From assembly GCA_002367375.1 (NCBI GenBank), contig DFBR01000140.1, positions 1 to 6,301 of the forward strand: a stretch of 6,301 nucleotides of DNA, given 5' to 3'. Within the stretch, counting starts at the first letter, position 1. The number at the start of each line of letters is the position of its first letter. Origin of the DNA: Erythrobacter sp. UBA3075. GTDB lineage: Bacteria > Pseudomonadota > Alphaproteobacteria > Sphingomonadales > Sphingomonadaceae. Shown here one piece after another: positions 5,973-6,301 of this stretch. The translations under genes and the position numbers were made by a program. Below the pieces are notes generated by a model. It searched no databases and was not told the origin of the DNA. It saw nothing but the letters and a program-made list of their open reading frames with translations.

Positions 5973-6301
5973 ATGCAACAAGTGACAGCCATCAGCTATC
6001 ACAACACCATTAAGGACTTGCAAGACCTGGATTGGCAGGCGGAGGGTCCTTTTGCCCGCCTGGAATGGTTTCGCCTGCTTGAACAAAGCGGTACGGCCCC
6101 CGTTTACGCCGTAGCGCGCGAGGGAGACGAGGGAGTCGTCCTGCCCCTATGTCGGAGAGGCACGCGGCTTGAGGCACTAACCAATTGGTACGCCTTCACA
6201 TGGTCCGATCTGCGCACTAGCGGCATGTCCGGCGATGCGATGCTTGAGCAACTTCCACGCGACCTCGCCGGTCACGCTGCGCGAATTGATTTCGCAAAAG
6301 T
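5973..6301 (+). CDS. Putative GNAT/FemAB-like acyltransferase, N-terminal part only
   Basis: An open frame runs from ATG at 5973 to the window edge, 109 codons without a stop, divergent from the ligase gene. The visible part has GPFARLEWFRLLEQSG (25-40), a beta-strand pair (PVYAVAREGDEGVVLPL, 43-59) and ALTNWYAFTWSDL (68-80), followed by a helix. The opening PFARLEWF resembles the start of CelD/FemAB-type GNAT proteins, often encoded in XrtA polysaccharide loci of sphingomonads, where they may transfer acyl or aminoacyl groups. The acetyl-CoA-binding or catalytic half would lie outside the window, so the activity cannot be confirmed. The ribosome site is weak (GGGG ending 3 bases before ATG). 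GTG at codon 4 is a possible alternative but has no better site. Codon use looks like that of the neighbours. The closeness to the ligase suggests a common function. Confidence 0.6.
   Translation, partial: MQQVTAISYHNTIKDLQDLDWQAEGPFARLEWFRLLEQSGTAPVYAVAREGDEGVVLPLCRRGTRLEALTNWYAFTWSDLRTSGMSGDAMLEQLPRDLAGHAARIDFAK
5995..6023 (-). promoter_or_regulatory. Weak candidate promoter for the ligase-decarboxylase pair, inside the divergent gene
   Basis: Only 15 bp separate the two start codons, so the minus-strand promoter must lie within the first codons of the plus-strand gene. TTGCAA (6018-6023, four of six consensus matches) and GATAGC (5995-6000, three of six) are spaced 17 bp apart. Transcription would start near 5988, leaving a leader of about 31 bases. 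TTGCAA is the centre of the palindrome CTTGCAAG (6017-6024). This is the best pair seen, but it is weak. Confidence 0.18.

Noticed and set aside
5993..6009. Sigma-54-like GG-N10-GC element upstream of the ligase (minus strand)
   Set aside because: The invariant GG and GC have correct spacing, and XrtA loci can be under sigma-54 control, but the rest of the consensus is poor (TGGTGT instead of TGGCAC, TAGC instead of TTGC). Such a match is expected by chance.

Overview
The window looks like chromosomal DNA of a GC-rich alphaproteobacterium, most likely a sphingomonad of the Erythrobacteraceae type. That placement rests on protein style and gene order, not on a marker gene, so it is tentative. 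Six protein-coding genes fill almost all of it. Five lie on the minus strand and one, cut by the right edge, on the plus strand. Both outer genes run off the window. I see no RNA gene, mobile element, CRISPR array or tandem repeat.

All five minus-strand genes resemble components of the exopolysaccharide locus that accompanies exosortase A (XrtA) and PEP-CTERM protein sorting. Read in the direction of transcription, from right to left, they are: an AMP-forming acyl/aminoacyl ligase (5957 to 4455), a PLP-dependent decarboxylase of the diaminopimelate/ornithine decarboxylase fold III group (4458 to 3232, start and stop overlapping in ATGA), a 196-bp gap with a candidate promoter, a short Wza-like outer-membrane lipoprotein (3035 to 2391), a Wzz-like inner-membrane chain-length determinant (2377 to 854, TTG start), and a tyrosine autokinase-type ATPase (842 to beyond base 1). 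The exosortase, glycosyltransferases and any PEP-CTERM substrate are not in the window.

The last three genes form a normal capsule/EPS polymerisation and export unit: cytoplasmic kinase, periplasm-spanning chain-length protein and outer-membrane export lipoprotein. The first two are less ordinary. A ligase with an aspartate where amino-acid-activating enzymes have one, coupled by start/stop overlap to a PLP decarboxylase lacking the diaminopimelate-type Cys-Glu motif, suggests manufacture of an amine-bearing acyl group that could decorate the polysaccharide. The divergent gene at the right edge resembles the N-terminal half of a GNAT/FemAB-like acyltransferase, and its start is only 15 bp from that of the ligase. 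The ligase, decarboxylase and acyltransferase may therefore form a modification cassette. This biochemical proposal is inference; the family assignments are much firmer.
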